Assembly (NCBI GenBank): GCA_949357655.1
Contig: CASHTG010000015.1
Coordinates: 3,224,001-3,288,000, forward strand
DNA length: 64,000 nucleotides
Source: Parascedosporium putredinis
Taxonomy: Eukaryota > Ascomycota > Sordariomycetes > Microascales > Microascaceae
Reading direction: 5' to 3'
Part shown: in pieces, positions 44,401 through 56,987 of the stretch
Layout: each line of letters starts with the position of its first letter
Position numbering within the stretch: position 1 is the first letter of the stretch
The notes under the pieces: generated by a model
Told to the model about the DNA's origin: nothing
Database searches by the model: none
What the model saw: the letters and a program-made list of their open reading frames with translations, nothing else
Translations under genes and position numbers: made by a program

Positions 44401-46516
44401 ATCCACATGCCTTATTGGCGGCCGACGCCTTCTCCTCCTTTCACGAGGAGGGGCTGTGTCCGTGTTGGATATACTTGACTATGAAGACCACGGTGTACAA
44501 AGAGAAAAGGAAAAGGAAAAAAATCAAGGTCACCTTGTTATTACAAGCAGATCGGTTCTCGATCATCTTCTCCTAGAAGTAGAGGGATCGGGGAAGACTT
44601 AAAAGGGATCGGCATGCCCTTCCCCTCTCTTCAACCCGTCGTTCGCCGCTCGCTGATGCGTGATCAAAGTGTCAGGGGAGGGGCCACGATGATCCATGGA
44701 TCTCACGTAAACCACTACCATGCGCTACTGGCTGCTATATTTATCTCCAGTCCAGCGGACATGCGGTGGGTAGAAAAGCCAACACCCCTTGAATTCGCAG
44801 CGAAGGGTGGACCATGGAATGGATGTTTGTTTTAGCTCCAAGGCGGTGGGGCCGGGCGGAGGAATGTTTAGAAGAATTTGCAGCGAGAAAATGGCTTGAA
44901 GGGATCATTGTATAACAGCATTACCCGAGGAGGAAAAGGTCCACGCCGTACGAGGGCCAGCAAATACACCCATTGATCCATTGTAGTCAAAAGGAGCTCG
45001 GTGTTCACCCTCAAGGGCTGTTTTAACCTCGAGTGTTCCTCCAACGGGAAAAGTCAGGTCATGGCCCCGAGCCCCTCCCGGCGAGACGGAGGATGATGAG
45101 AGTGATCGGTCGATTTCCATCAGTCGATGAATGGACATGTGCGCTCTTGTCCGTCATATAACCGACCTCACGCCCCCAACGCAAACACGGCTCGCAAACA
45201 GCCGCCAAGCCGGCAGCGCCGCTGAACGGTCGGCCCCCGGACTCTTGTTCTTCGGCTTCGAGACGTTTAGGGCACATATCCAGTCCTTTTGTTCCTCCTT
45301 CCTCTCCCTAAATCCCGCCTCGTCTGTCCCACCGTGGCGCTTGATGAAGCAGCCCCCGCCGCCGCCAACGTCCAACATAATATACTTGGCACCCTGCAAA
45401 ACCCCTGCTCACCCATTCGCAGCCGTTTCCTTCTGGGCTGACCTCACTTAAGAAGAAGGGGAAAAAGCAGGAGAAAAGCCGGCGGATTCTATACGTCGGT
45501 ACCCCGTGGATTAATGCATGAAATGCAAGATGATAGATCCCGCTCCGAGAAGGAAAAAATCCCTTTGCGTTCCTGCCTCGATCGAAGCGCCCTTCCCAGC
45601 GCTTACGGGGGAACATGTTGTAAATCTCCTCCACTGCCCGCTCTTCACGCAAGCCGTCAACCGCCTTCCTCTTTGCAACCAATTGGCCCCCTGCCGGAGA
45701 GAGTCCGAGAGTAAATGTGCATTCCCCGATACATGAAACGTGAAACAACGCTTCGTCGTGTCCCTGGTGTCGGGTGTAGGAATCTCAGCCACAGCCGGGC
45801 TGCCAAGTCCTGAGTTGGCGGCCACGTTTCCCAAGGCTACATGTAGCTCCTCTTACACACCATCCACATGGAAGACGTCATGTTGAATGGTCGTGTCCAC
45901 ATTATGTCTACTTGACTCGGCGCGTAAAAGGTTCAAAAATGTTCAAGGAGAATGCTCGTCGTAATATACTATACAGCTTCCGTCTGCCCTAGCGGTGACC
46001 GAGAGTGTAGGAATCGCCATTCTAACCTAGGAGCAGGCTCTCGGCGTGAGAGCCAGCATTTCGCAAACACATCCAGCACGAAACCAACGCGTTTTGACCT
46101 CGCCCCCTCCCCAGGCCCAAGGAAATCGCATCCTGCTGCTGCCTTTGCCTTTGCCTACCCTCCTTTCCTTTCTCTTTCTCCTGACCTTCCCCGTGATGAA
46201 ACCCCCTTTGGCCGTGAATAAGAGTTGATAATAGTATTAGTCTACACGACACGGAGCCGACTTCTCGCAGATTTTCTCTCGTCCCTATGCATCTAGCGCA
46301 GAGGAAAGGAAAAAAAAGGCTCGAAACCAACAAATGTCTTTCTCGTAGACGTGGCTGGGGCCCTGGGATATATATATATGTATGTAGTTGATCCAATCGG
46401 TGAAAAAAACCATTACGGGAAGAAAACATGATCCCCCTAGAAGAAATAAAAACAGCAGAAACCAAGAAAAAGGAGACGTCGCATACGACGCCCTTCCTCG
46501 AAACCCCGTAATTCAT
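41403..46516. other. 5.1 kb intergenic region, no recognisable gene
   Basis: Upstream of the membrane-protein gene and downstream of the DUF726 gene. No frame carries a known domain. It holds a T run at 42770-42783, an (AT)n stretch near 46371-46382 and G-rich sequence at 41905-41921 (including G7). Nothing else stands out. Confidence 0.45.
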
Positions 46517-49500
46517 CTATGCAAAAGTCATTTGTATTTCCTTCTCTTGGCCAAAATCCTCGTCGTCAGGATCCGCCCATGGATCCGCGATGGCGATGGT
46601 CGGTACCGCCTGAGGCTTCCCGCCAGTATTTCCGCCACTGGTCGCGCCGCCGCCGCCGCCGTGGTGTCTGTCGTCATCATCTTTCGGGAGTGGGGCCGGC
46701 GGTGGAGGCGATGGCGACCGCGCCGGCGGGAGAGGTGATGTGGGCGGGAGAGGCGACGCCGGCTTATGGCTGAAGCCTGTGTCGAACGTCATCTGTACTT
46801 CGTCCTCCATCGGGTCGTGCGTATGCTGGAAGTAGGGGACCGCGCAAGCTCCTGGTCCTTGGGCAGCGTAGGTGTCCGTTCTGAAGAGACCTTGCGTAGG
46901 CTTGCGTCGCTCCCCATCCGCGACGGTCCCCACGTGGATTTGGGCTCCGCTAGATTCGTCGGGATTGCCGTCCGCGGAGGGCTGGGCGTGTGCGATGTGT
47001 ATCCGGAGCTTCCGCCCCCGGGTGATGCCGCGGGTGGGACAATTGGGGATGGCCGGAGGTCGAGCTTCATCGGTGGTAGCGTCGACTTGAGCTCCTTGAC
47101 TTCCAAGTGCTCCTTGGCGAGCTCGGCCCTGATCGCTTCCACGTCAAAGAGAACTCCTGTATTGGCATCGCCCGCTCCCCCTTGCCACCTCCCTCCTTGC
47201 CCAGAGAGTCCTGGTAAACCTCCCATTCGGCACGCTCGAGCGCCTTCTTTCGGCGAAAGATGCTGAACCGACTGCCGCCTTTGCTTTCCTTGCCCTCCTT
47301 TTCCAACTCCCTGCGAGCCTCTTCGATTTCGTTGATGAGCTCTCTTTGCCGCTCCGTGTGGTTCTCCGGATCGGGATCCTCGATTTCCGAAAACTCGTCG
47401 CTTTCCACGAGCCAGCCACACTCTCGAAGGAGCCTAGGCATCTTGGTTCGGTAGTCCATGTGGCCGTTGACGAGGGCCGTAACGTCCACGTTCTCGATCC
47501 AGGGGCACTCATCGAGCGGTCCCAGACCGGCAACTCGCCGGATTCCTCCGTTCGTCAGCCGGAAGAGATAGCCCAAGATCCAGTCGTTGCGGTTGAACGC
47601 GTTGACGAACCTGCCCGACACCACCGTCCTCGCCTTCAAGTACTCGTCCTTCTTGACCACCACGGGGGAGCCGAACAGGTAGACATTCTGGACCAATCCA
47701 TACGCTCCCTTCTTGGCAAGCTCCTGGAGGCACGAGAAGATGACTCGGGAACCCAGGGAATAGCCCACGAGCGTCACCGGCCGAGTGCCAAGATTCCTAT
47801 CAATCAGGGAATCCGCGAGAATCAGGCCGGCCGCCGTGGCACGATCGAGGGATACGGCCCATGGATTATCAATTAGATACGACAGCTTCGTTAGCACGAC
47901 GGGAAGTTGTAGTGCAGCCATCAAGGACACCAGAATGGTATTTCCCAGAACCTGTTGCAATCCCTGAGTAAGGGCCTATGGAATAGAAGGGAAAAAAACT
48001 CAGTTAGCGATCAACCCCCTATGTAATAAGACACCCAAACCCCCAAATTTAAAGGGGAGGGAGAGGAGGGACGAGTCAGTGGTGAAACTGCATCAAACGC
48101 GTGTACTCACCTCGGTAGCGAGGATGTTCATCGTGTCACCCATGCTCTTCAACATTTCCGGCTCCCACAATACCGAGTAAATATCCCCCATGACAGAGTC
48201 AACCGTACTGAAAGGCAAGCGGACATCGTCCACCTTGCCCGTCATCCACCCCGCCACGGTGATGATGAGGTTCACGCGCTTGTTGTTGTGGAGGGGTCGG
48301 TACTCAAAAGTCCGTACGGCGCCGGTACGTCGATTAGCCGCCCTGGCGCCAATGATGGAGCCCGACGCGGCGGCCGAAGAGGTGATCACGGCCGCCCCTC
48401 CCACGCCCGCGAGGAAGCTGCCGGTGCCTGTTACGCCGATCGTGGTGAATCCGGCGGCGAGGCCGGCACCGATCACGGGTGCTAGGAGACCGGCAGAAAG
48501 ACCAATGACTAGGCCTCCGCCGACGGTAGCAAGGCCCATCATGACGTACCGCCTCTTCAACGCTAGCTTTCTTCGCTCCTCCATATGGTCGTCCTCATTC
48601 CAGTTCTCCTTCTCGGCCTCCTGCTGCATCTCAAGAGCGTCCGTCACGCGCTTTTCGAACCTACAGATATCGATCCAGGAAATTTCCATGGCCTTGCCGA
48701 CCTGCTCTAGGAGTTGCCTAGATCGCGCGTCGTAGTTGGAGTCGGCGATGAGCACGAGGAAGAGATCGCACAGCACGGTCCATCGGAGATCGATATCGAG
48801 CTTCGTCGAGGTGGGAAGCTGGGACGGGGTCATGACCCCGGGCAGATCTTCTCCCTCGTGGGTTTCGTAGGGTGGCGGGGGTTCAGCCGCGACTTCCTGG
48901 TCGGGGAGATTGGGGACTGGGGGCCGCTCTTGGAACCCGACGAGGTGGGACTCGTGGGTTTCTCGGCCATGGGATTGTTGACTCGCGAGTTGGCCATGAG
49001 AATTGGGGTAAGGTCGGTGGGCATTACGCCGTGCTCGGCGAGCTGCTCAATCATGACTTGTTCGGCTTGGCTAATATCCATGTGGGAATAAACCCTAATC
49101 ATCATCTTCTGCGCCCACATTTTGCCAGCCTCTGCCGAGATATTGACGAGCTTCTTGCTCTTCCTGGTCTGCTCCACGGCCTCTTGTTCCTTGACCATGG
49201 AGTGAATCTCGAGGCGGACCACGCCCACATACGCTATCCTCTGGCCTTCGGTCAAGAGGTCTTTGGTTGCCTGCATCTGAGACACGGTATCGCGCTGTTC
49301 CTCGTCCTCCTCCATCATGCTCGTTCCCTTGATGTCCTTGAAGAGATACTTGGTGTTGTCGTCCATGCTTGTCGCCGATTCGGCGTCGTCATCCATGATT
49401 ACTCGGGTGTATCCCTTTCCGGCGCCCCCGAGACCGGCATATTCGTGCTTCTCGTCCTCTTCCACCTCGTGCTCTCGCGCAATCAGCCGGTCGTCGTCGT

Positions 49501-50457
49501 CATACATGTCATACCTCGCATAAGATGGCATTTCTTGCCATTCACTGTCGCTTTCCTCCTTTTCGTGATGTTTTGTGATGACATGTTGGTGAGAGAATTC
49601 AGATACGCCGTTGGCATTGCTCGAGCTGGTAGACGTAAGGGTGGCCGATCTCTGTTTCTGCGCTGCCTCGCTCTCTGCCTCCGTAGGCTGGGTTGATTGA
49701 GCAGCGTTGGGTGCAGAGGGCTTCCCTTGGGTCTCGGTCTGAGGAAGCGGCGGCATCGGTGTTAGCGGTTCATCGTCATCGTCAGTGTCATCCGGTTGTG
49801 TCGCGACAGCGTCCTTGAACACGTCCGAATCTTCCCCGTCGGTGTTGCCGGTCTTGGAATCTTTCGGGGCGCCTGGCTTTCCGCCCTGAACCTCGCCCTT
49901 CTCAGCTTCCATCTCTTTCTTGGAAGTGACTTGGGCAGAAGGAATCGCCGGGCCGACCGGGTGAGCCGGCTGGGGCCCTGGCTGGAGGAGCGCCTTGGGA
50001 ACCATGACGTGAAGCTGTTGGAGTGACTCCGGCGCTGATTGTCTACCGAACGGCCGCTTTCAGAGGCGGTGGAGCTCGGGGCGGTATATTGCCTTATGGG
50101 TAGGCCAAAATCGTCGAGTTCAACAGCCATAGAGGGGCGTCGGGCTGCGGCTGCGGCTGGGATTGGGCTGAGGTCGACTGTGGTGGTGGTGGTGGTGGTG
50201 GTGGCGGGGGTGGTTTGCGTGGATGAGGCGGTGGCGGCGGGAGAGTCATTTGTCGCGGAGGAATGATGGTTGGGCTCGTTTGCAACGTCCGTCTTCGAAG
50301 CTGCGTTGATAGAGGTAGATGCTGCCTTGGCCGCCTGGTCGGAGGAAACTGGGGAAGAGGAGGGGAGGGCGGTCGTTTGCAGTGTTGGTTGGGAGGCGGA
50401 TGGCGGATCGCGGGTGCTGGAGGGGCCAGCTTCAGGCTCAGTCCCGGCACCAGCCAT
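46517..50457 (-). CDS. MIL1: DUF726 alpha/beta-hydrolase membrane protein (TMCO4/Mil1-like)
   Basis: Putative membrane-associated lipase of the DUF726 family (yeast Mil1/YFL034W, human TMCO4). Exons on the minus strand: 50457-48111 and 47975-46517. The first 400 residues are disordered, Ser/Thr/Pro-rich, then acidic. Then come a helical part (MAVEL..; VVRLEIHSMVKEQEAVEQ) and a Gly/Ala-rich hydrophobic pair (MMGLATVGGGLVIGLSAGLL). The hydrolase core has TVAGWMTGKVDD and the nucleophile elbow VTLVGYSLGSRVIFSC (Gly-Tyr-Ser-Leu-Gly), and continues VYLFGSPVV, FVNAFNRNDWILGYLFR. The C-terminus ends DEDFGQEKEIQMTFA. Four frame breaks: one between about 49945 and 50010, G5 at 48877-48881, C5 at 47177-47181, and one between about 46800 and 47000. 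Each needs one base. The corrected total is 3810 bases, 1269 residues. Confidence 0.85.
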
Positions 50458-52544
50458 GTTTCCTCACATAGAAACGGTTGGATAAAGACGGGCTGGTGCA
50501 ACGGCAAAGGGGATCGGATGGGGGAAAGCGAGAGCGTGGGTTGGACTTCTGTTTCTGGAGGGTCCGCCTTACGGGATGTTGAGTCCAGCAGATTACCCCA
50601 GACTCGTCATAGGCCGACTGTGTTCTCGAGGCTACGGGTGCGAAGGTGGGAACCGGGAGAAAGAAGATCAGAGTGTGATCCCAGGAGATAGCTCGAATCA
50701 GGGGCTTCCCAGGGGGTCCTAATTCGTTTGAGGTCTAGTTTTGCCGGGGAGCGGCCGCGACAAAAGTTGGGGGACGGAGCCGATTAAATCAGATGACGAA
50801 AGATAATTCGAGAAGAGACATAGATTTCACAAGATGTGGGAAAAAATTAATTAGTTTCAGCAATGATATTTTCCAATCAAGCGACGAGGCACGCAGAAGG
50901 GGTGGAGGGCTGTGATTCTGAGGGTATCGCTGCCTGCGTCGAAAGCTCGTGTATGTTGCCTTGTCTGTTGTAAGGGGAACGAGAGGGGAGAAAAAGATAA
51001 ATCTAGTGGGGTCTCCTCCAAGAAAAGAGCATCGGAAGATTACTTGACATGAAAGAGGTTGAAACCAATGAATCCATTGGATCCATCAGCCATCAAAGTG
51101 ATCAGCCTCCAATTCCCAAAACTCGGACGGAGAGGGTTCCACAGTCTCCAAGCCTACATGTACCAATTGGCCTCGCTCAAAGATTCCCTCACAAACGTGC
51201 TGTTAGGTTGGGCTGGCCTGGCATCAATATCCATAGATCAACGGTAGGCCCGATGGCAAGAGTACATAAAGTGCAGAAAGTCAATCTATTGTTTTCCTAG
51301 ATGCATCCATCTCGATGCACGTCCATACGTCCTGGATGGATGAGGTAGAACTCGTGCTGCATCGATGGACACTTGAGCAGCTCTGTGTCGGCCGTTTGAA
51401 CGTTGGATTTTCAGGGTCGAAGGGTCCATCCAAACGCCAAGACTTGCCAGAGCTCCGCACTAATAAGGCATCATTGATCTCAACCCACTTGTGCCACCTG
51501 TGCTCGCCTCAAACCCGGATCTCGGCGCGGCACGCAGAAATTGGCTGCGGTTAACAACGTCACGTCCCTGAAGTTACAAGGGATATCGGAGCGAGATAGA
51601 GAGCCTCCCAATCGTTGCCAAAACCACGATACTCGCTGGTTCTGTGCATTTACCTCATACTATCTCTCCGCATATGTACTATCCTATCCATCCCCTATCC
51701 GATATCTGATTTCCCCAGCCCTCTCCAAGACATAAATGGGCATTTTGTCTTGAATAATATTGCCTAGTATGAGAGAGACAAAGATGGTTCTAGCGGCCCC
51801 GTAGTACCACGGTTGCACGGCTATGTCGATGTACTGAAGCAGATTCAACGTCAATGTTTAGAACAGTACCTCAGTTCCTATGATCGGTCCATCCATGGAC
51901 TCCGAATATACCCATCCGTGGATCGATCTGTGGAGGTATTCCTTAGCAAGTATTTGCTTCCCTGCATGTAATACCCGTGACTAGTATTCACTTGCTCGCT
52001 CTCCCATGATCCATCCATACTAGACCCATTAGCGTGGATCCCTCAAAGTGCATGGCTCTCCATTTGTCGGGATTTTGGACGCGTCAACAATCGTTCGTCA
52101 TCCAACACACAACCTAAGATCCGCGGGTTGATAGAGGCGTGCACTTTCTACCAACACGCTGGGCCAAGCGAATCACCAGGTGCTAGAACTACCCCTGAAA
52201 AGAGCAGCTGACAGGAGACAGAGGGCTATGAACGCCAAATGCCATTTCATCTCTACAATGGGGTTGATCAAGTCGCAAGAAGGAATGCGGAGGAGAGGGT
52301 ATAGTTTATCAATTGATAGATACATATGTGAGGGTGCGAGAGGCCAATCATGCATGCCTTGCGCCGAGTTACCCAGATGGAGCAGAAAAAACGAAGCCCA
52401 GCGTAGATGAATATGGAGAGGGGTGGGGGGGAGGGGAACAAAGGTGGGCAGAGGAAGAGGAGAAAATCTCCTCAATGCGTTTCTTCCAAGGTGCCAATGC
52501 TAAGAGAGGTCAAGTCCCGGCAAAGAATCTTTTCGCCAATACTT
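50458..52544. other. Intergenic region (2.1 kb)
   Basis: Upstream of the DUF726 gene and downstream of the dynein gene. It contains a second cluster of CATCCATC/GGATGGAT-type repeats (51881-52045). No gene seen. Confidence 0.5.
51881..52045. repeat. CATCCAT/GGATGG repeat clusters
   Basis: GGTCCATCCATGGA at about 51886, CCATCCGTGGATCGATC at about 51912 and GATCCATCCATAC at about 52008: short direct and inverted copies of the same word as at 21761-21813. They may be remnants of one dispersed element or simple drift. Confidence 0.4.
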
Positions 52545-54726
52545 CTAGGAAAGCAAAAAGACTTCGCCTGGACCAGCTGCCTCTACGCGGTTGGCGAGTT
52601 TCTTCACATTTGTCCACTCCTCCGCCTTCAGATCCTCCTTGCCACCTAACCCAGAGGCTACCTCAAAGACCGTAACCGATCCGTCGATCCCTCCAGTCGC
52701 GATGCGCTTGCCCTCCGTCTGCTCCCACGCAAGCTTGTTCAGACTCTTCGATAACATGGTCCGAGCCCCTTGCGCGCGCTGGGCGAGATTCGTGTGACGG
52801 GCTCCTCCGTCTCCACCGTGATATCCCAAAACTCGAGCCATCCCGCCCCGTCTACGAGTGCAAACACCCCGGGCTTGATGGGCGACCATTTCGCATCGTA
52901 CACGACGTCTTCACGGACAAAGTCTAGGAGGGGCGTCATATGACCTTCCGCCGTCCCTGCGGTCGACGTGGCCGCCGGGGCTCGCACCTTCCACAACTTC
53001 ACGCTCCAATCGAGTGAGGACGAGAGCACGAAATCCCCGAGGTCCACCGGCCCACGCGCTGGATGAAAGTCGACCGACATGACGGGGGCCGTGTGGCCCT
53101 TGTAGCTAAAGTCCGAGTCGATGCCTGCCTTAGCGCCCGCGCGGTTGTATCGGTGACATGGGTAGATTGTGCCCTCCTCGGTTCCTGCCAGGAAGAAGGT
53201 GGGATCGCCATCGGGGAAAGCGAAGCACGTGGGGCTAACGTCCTCAATTTTGGCTGGCGCCGGTGCCTTGAGCTCGAGCATCTCCTGCGGCTGAGCAAAG
53301 ACGTCCATGCTCCAGGCGCATACCACACCATCCGTAGAGCAAGATATAATGTTGTTGGCATTTTGCGTGCCCACGATGCCGACCGAGTAGACGGGATGAG
53401 TGTGTCCGTAGCCCGTCACCGGCGTCTTTTGTACCGGCGCCGATTTCGCTCGCGTGTCCCAGAGAAGGACCTGCCCGCTGTACGTTCCGCCAATGATAAG
53501 GTTTTGGTGGAAGGGCGAGAACCTGGCCGTTAGGACGTCCGATTGCGCGTGGAAGACGAACTCGGCCCGGTCGTGCATGTGCTGGTTCCATACTTGCACG
53601 ATACCGTCCGGTTCGTGCGGCGCCGCTGGGTTGTTGGTGTAGGAGGCGAGGAGGAGTTCTGGGAACTTGGGGGAGAATTCGACACTACTGATCATTCGCT
53701 TATTCGACCAGCGCTCGTTAAAGTATTGAATGACCTCCTTGACCCTGCGTTTCCCTTTACCACCCGTATTTCCAGTTTCGTCATCTTCTTCGTCGACGTC
53801 AAGGCCCGTTTGCGCATAGTTGATCAAGATGTCGTACTCCTGGTCCAGGGCTCGCTCGATAACCTTGGACGATTTGTCAATGAACTCGGTTAGCTCCTCC
53901 GAGGACATGACTGCCCTTAGTTCCTCCTGCGTCAGTTGTCTGAGCGGAAAGTTGCTCGTCGTGTTCGCATTCGTAGCTTGAAGTATCCCTTCCGACATGA
54001 GTTCCTTGGTAGCCTTGAGCTCCTCTTCAACCTCCTTTCGGATACTTTGCCGGATCTCTTCCTCTCGGTCCCGCTCTCTCCTGCTTGGCCGCTTGCTTGG
54101 CGTTGCCATTACACCCATGTCCTCAGTGTCCGAGATCGACTGGGCTCTCGCACGGGCGGGCGGCGTCCAGTCTTCCGTTGTTTGCACGCCTTTGTTGTAT
54201 GAGAAGACCTCCTTGACCGGGGAGGGGGCATTCGTAGATTGTAGTGAGCGGTGCGGCCGTGAGGGCAGGAGGCGGGCCGTGGGCGGCCGGCGTGGCCGTC
54301 GTTGAGGGGGTGCATATTCGGAGTTCTCTGTGCTGGCCCCCGCACTAAGAACGCTGTTTGGCCGGCTCCCTCGCGGAGCAGGGAGCCCGCGCCTCCTGAT
54401 GACGTCGAAACCGGCCTGTCACCTACGAGTTTGTCGATGAGATGCTCGATCGAGAGGCGGTCCTCGGTACGGCTAGGAGTGGGGGATATGATCTAGTTGT
54501 ACACCCGGAGATTATTAGAATAAGGTGAACAGACCGACTGCCTCTTAAACCCCTAGGGAGCGGGGGTTTGGGGGAGTCGGAAAGGAAAAAGGCCGACGCT
54601 TCTTACATCTGTCGCAGCGCTGAGGGATGGTCTACTGCCAACCTGGGCAGCCCGGAGAGCCCTCTGCTGTTTGAGCTCTGCAAGCCGCGCCCTCTTCGCG
54701 ACGATCTCGTCCCTGTGGGTTTGCAT
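52545..54726 (-). CDS. Cytoplasmic dynein intermediate chain (WD40)
   Basis: Scaffold subunit of the dynein motor, linking heavy chain, light chains and dynactin p150 (Pac11/DYNC1I family). Exons on the minus strand: 54726-54607 and 54492-52545. The N-terminus is the expected charged coiled coil (RDEIVAKRARLAELKQQRAL) that binds dynactin. A Pro/Thr linker with LTTIYECPP and SPVKEVFSYNKGVQTTEDW (light-chain site region) follows, then RRERDREEEIRQSIRKEVEE. The C-terminal half has WD repeats: ISSVEFSPKFPELLLASY, DGIVQVWNQHM, SGQVLLWDTRA, DGVVCAWSMDV, LDWSVKLWKV, AGWLEFWDI, GKRIATGGIDGSVTVFEV. The frame switches at CCC 54368-54370, G5 54306-54310, G5 54224-54228 (two bases) and CCCC 52766-52769. 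Adding five bases gives 2073, 690 residues, the usual size. Confidence 0.92.
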
Positions 54727-55890
54727 TTTTTTGGTCCTTTTATTGGATCGAATCTGGCATTTCGGGCTCTCGGTAGCTAGAATGGTGATGCGCAGGAGGG
54801 GGCTCGGCCGTCAGGTTTCGACGCGATCCGCTGGTTATGTGGTAGAAAAGGACGTGATTCGCTGGTTGTAGCTTCCTGGACTGACCTCTCGTGGCTCGGA
54901 GGTTGCAAAATATCAGGGGTGGAGGGCAATTTGAACGTGGAGAGCAAGGCCTATTTGCTGTCGACGGAACTTGGGACTCGTTCGAACCGCGTCCCCAACT
55001 TTCCGCCTACGAAATATTATTATCGGGATAGTGTACACCAAACGAGTGACCAGATCAATTGGTGAATGTTTATTAGCATTCTAGAGGAATGTTGCTGCTT
55101 AATGGTCAATCAATATGAAGGCGCACAAGTGAAGGATGTATAAGTGTGGTCCGTGCGAGGCATAAAATCCGTGGGTGGGCACTTGGGTAAGAGAGCATAT
55201 CTCGGTTTCATCACAAAAGAATCGACGCAAACAGCGCTGACATGTGGAGTCAAAAGATCTCTGATAGCCTTGGCAATAGCGGTTTAGAAATCAAATGTCC
55301 CTCGTTTCTATTGACTTCACCTTGGGTGAGTCCACAAGAAGGTATTTCTATCTTCGAAATACATGGTTGTGCCTGGACAACTCGACAGGCCGGGCTTGTG
55401 AAAGAGACGCAGTGCGTTTTGGCCCAAGGGCTATCCCAGGGCTGATCAAGAATTGTCAATGCTTGCCCTAGAGCGTACACTCGGGGTTGGTATGCACTGC
55501 TGGCACCGGAGGTCACGGGCCTGGATACCATGACGAGCCTCGATCACCTTGAAGAGGGCGGTGCCGAGGTAGAGGGTGAAAGATGGGAGCTTGCTTTTAG
55601 AATCGTCATCTATTTTTAGGTTTGTGTATTGTACACATATACAGCAAAGGAAACAAGAGACTCAAGGAAACCTCTATGTAGTTTTTGTTCACCGACGCTC
55701 AACCTTCCACAACAGAACACGGCTGCGGCGCAAGAGCATTATCGTTCACGGGACACGCTCTTCACAGCTCCGAGCGGTCCCTCCCCCATTCGTTATCACA
55801 GATAGGCATCCTGGCTAGTACTTCCGTTCCAGGCGCCTCGGTCCACATCAGCACGCATTAAAACAAACCCCCGTTCTTTGTGAGATAAGC
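54727..55890. other. Intergenic region (1.2 kb)
   Basis: Upstream of the dynein gene and downstream of ATP synthase subunit e. I see nothing coding. Confidence 0.5.
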
Positions 55891-56479
55891 CTATGCCTTG
55901 TCTCCCAAGAAGGACTGGATAGCGGCCTCAAGGTCGAACTTCGGGCTGTTGGGGTCGCGAGTGGCTAGAGGATAAGTTAGTTTACGGCGCTTGGGGAAAC
56001 TGAACAGAAGGACATTCGTCGCAAATGCCAAAATCAAGCGTGACTGGGGCCATAGGTTGAAGACAAAAAGGGCGCAACATACCAGGGTCGCCGCCAGCGG
56101 TAGTGGCGGAGATAGGGCTTTTCGACCTGGCGTACTCGGCCTTGGCCTTGTTTATCAAAGCCTCCTTGCGCTGGTATTCGCGCTGGTCAGCCTCAGCCTT
56201 TTGGGTAGAGGTGATTTTCCTCTGGTGGGTGAAGCCGTAGAAGAGGCCGAGGCCGAGGGCAGAGTACCGGAGTACCTAGAGTGAGCGCATTGTTAGTTCG
56301 GCGTCCCTAGAGCGATGACCTGATCCCAACTTCGAAATGAAGAAGGCAACCAGGTCCGCCTTCTCCAAGACCTTTGCGGCGCTCTGATGATTGAGCGCCG
56401 GGTTGGTTGCGGGTGCGTGGAGGCGACGGTGGATCGGGGATATGGAGCCACATACATTAACCGCAGCGGAGGAAGACAT
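55891..56479 (-). CDS. TIM11: F1Fo-ATP synthase subunit e, mitochondrial
   Basis: Small inner-membrane subunit needed for dimerisation of ATP synthase and for cristae shape. Exons on the minus strand: 56479-56456 (MSSSAAVN), 56275-56083 and 55964-55891; 291 bases, 96 residues, frame intact. The protein has one N-terminal membrane helix (VLRYSALGLGLFYGF) carrying the conserved GxxxG dimerisation motif (GLFYG). A basic/charged helix (HQRKITSTQKAEADQREYQR) follows, and the tail ends DLEAAIQSFLGDKA. Its start lies 508 bases from that of STT3, facing the other way. Confidence 0.93.
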
Positions 56480-56987
56480 GGCGACTGTGGGAGAAATCGG
56501 ACGATGCGCACAGGCGGCGGAACTTCTCAAGAAGGGCGGCGGAATTGAAGACGAGGGTCGAGACTTGACGGCGATACCAATTGGCCCGTTCCGAGGTCGT
56601 GGCGGCGATGGAGTGATCCGGATGCGTTTATCTGAGATTCAAAGGGTCAGAAAAACAGCTCGGGAAAAACGCCATGAATTTTCCTGCTCGGCCACACCAG
56701 CGTTCGGCACATGTTCGGCTAATGCGTGGTGGGCACACGGCAAGTCCCGTTCACTTTCTTCGCAGAGAATACGTGGACGAAGCCCACACGGAGAGGTACG
56801 TACCACTCCTGGTTTGACCACCCACGCCCCTGGTTCCTGCGACGCCAGGACGCATAAGCTCCAAGCTGTCCTCTCACGTTTTCTGGCAGGTAAAGCAGCT
56901 GGGACGACAACTTTGGCGACTTGGGTCTTCCACACATCGCCAAATCTTCAACTTGTCCAGAGAATCCCCCGACATCAACAAGCCATC
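56480..56987. promoter_or_regulatory. Bidirectional promoter, ATP synthase e / STT3
   Basis: 508 bases between divergent starts. It contains the palindrome CCAATTGG at 56577-56584, which gives a CCAAT box in both directions, about 100 bases from the subunit e start and 400 from STT3. CCAAT is bound by the HAP/CBC complex, a known activator of respiratory genes in fungi. That this copy is used is inference. Confidence 0.45.

Noticed and set aside
48190..49696. Plus-strand frames of 181 and 274 codons opposite the DUF726 gene
   Set aside because: Antisense shadows of the hydrolase coding sequence.
54960..55010. Possible minus-strand tRNA T-arm (GGTTCGAACGA)
   Set aside because: The arms do not pair and no acceptor stem is present.
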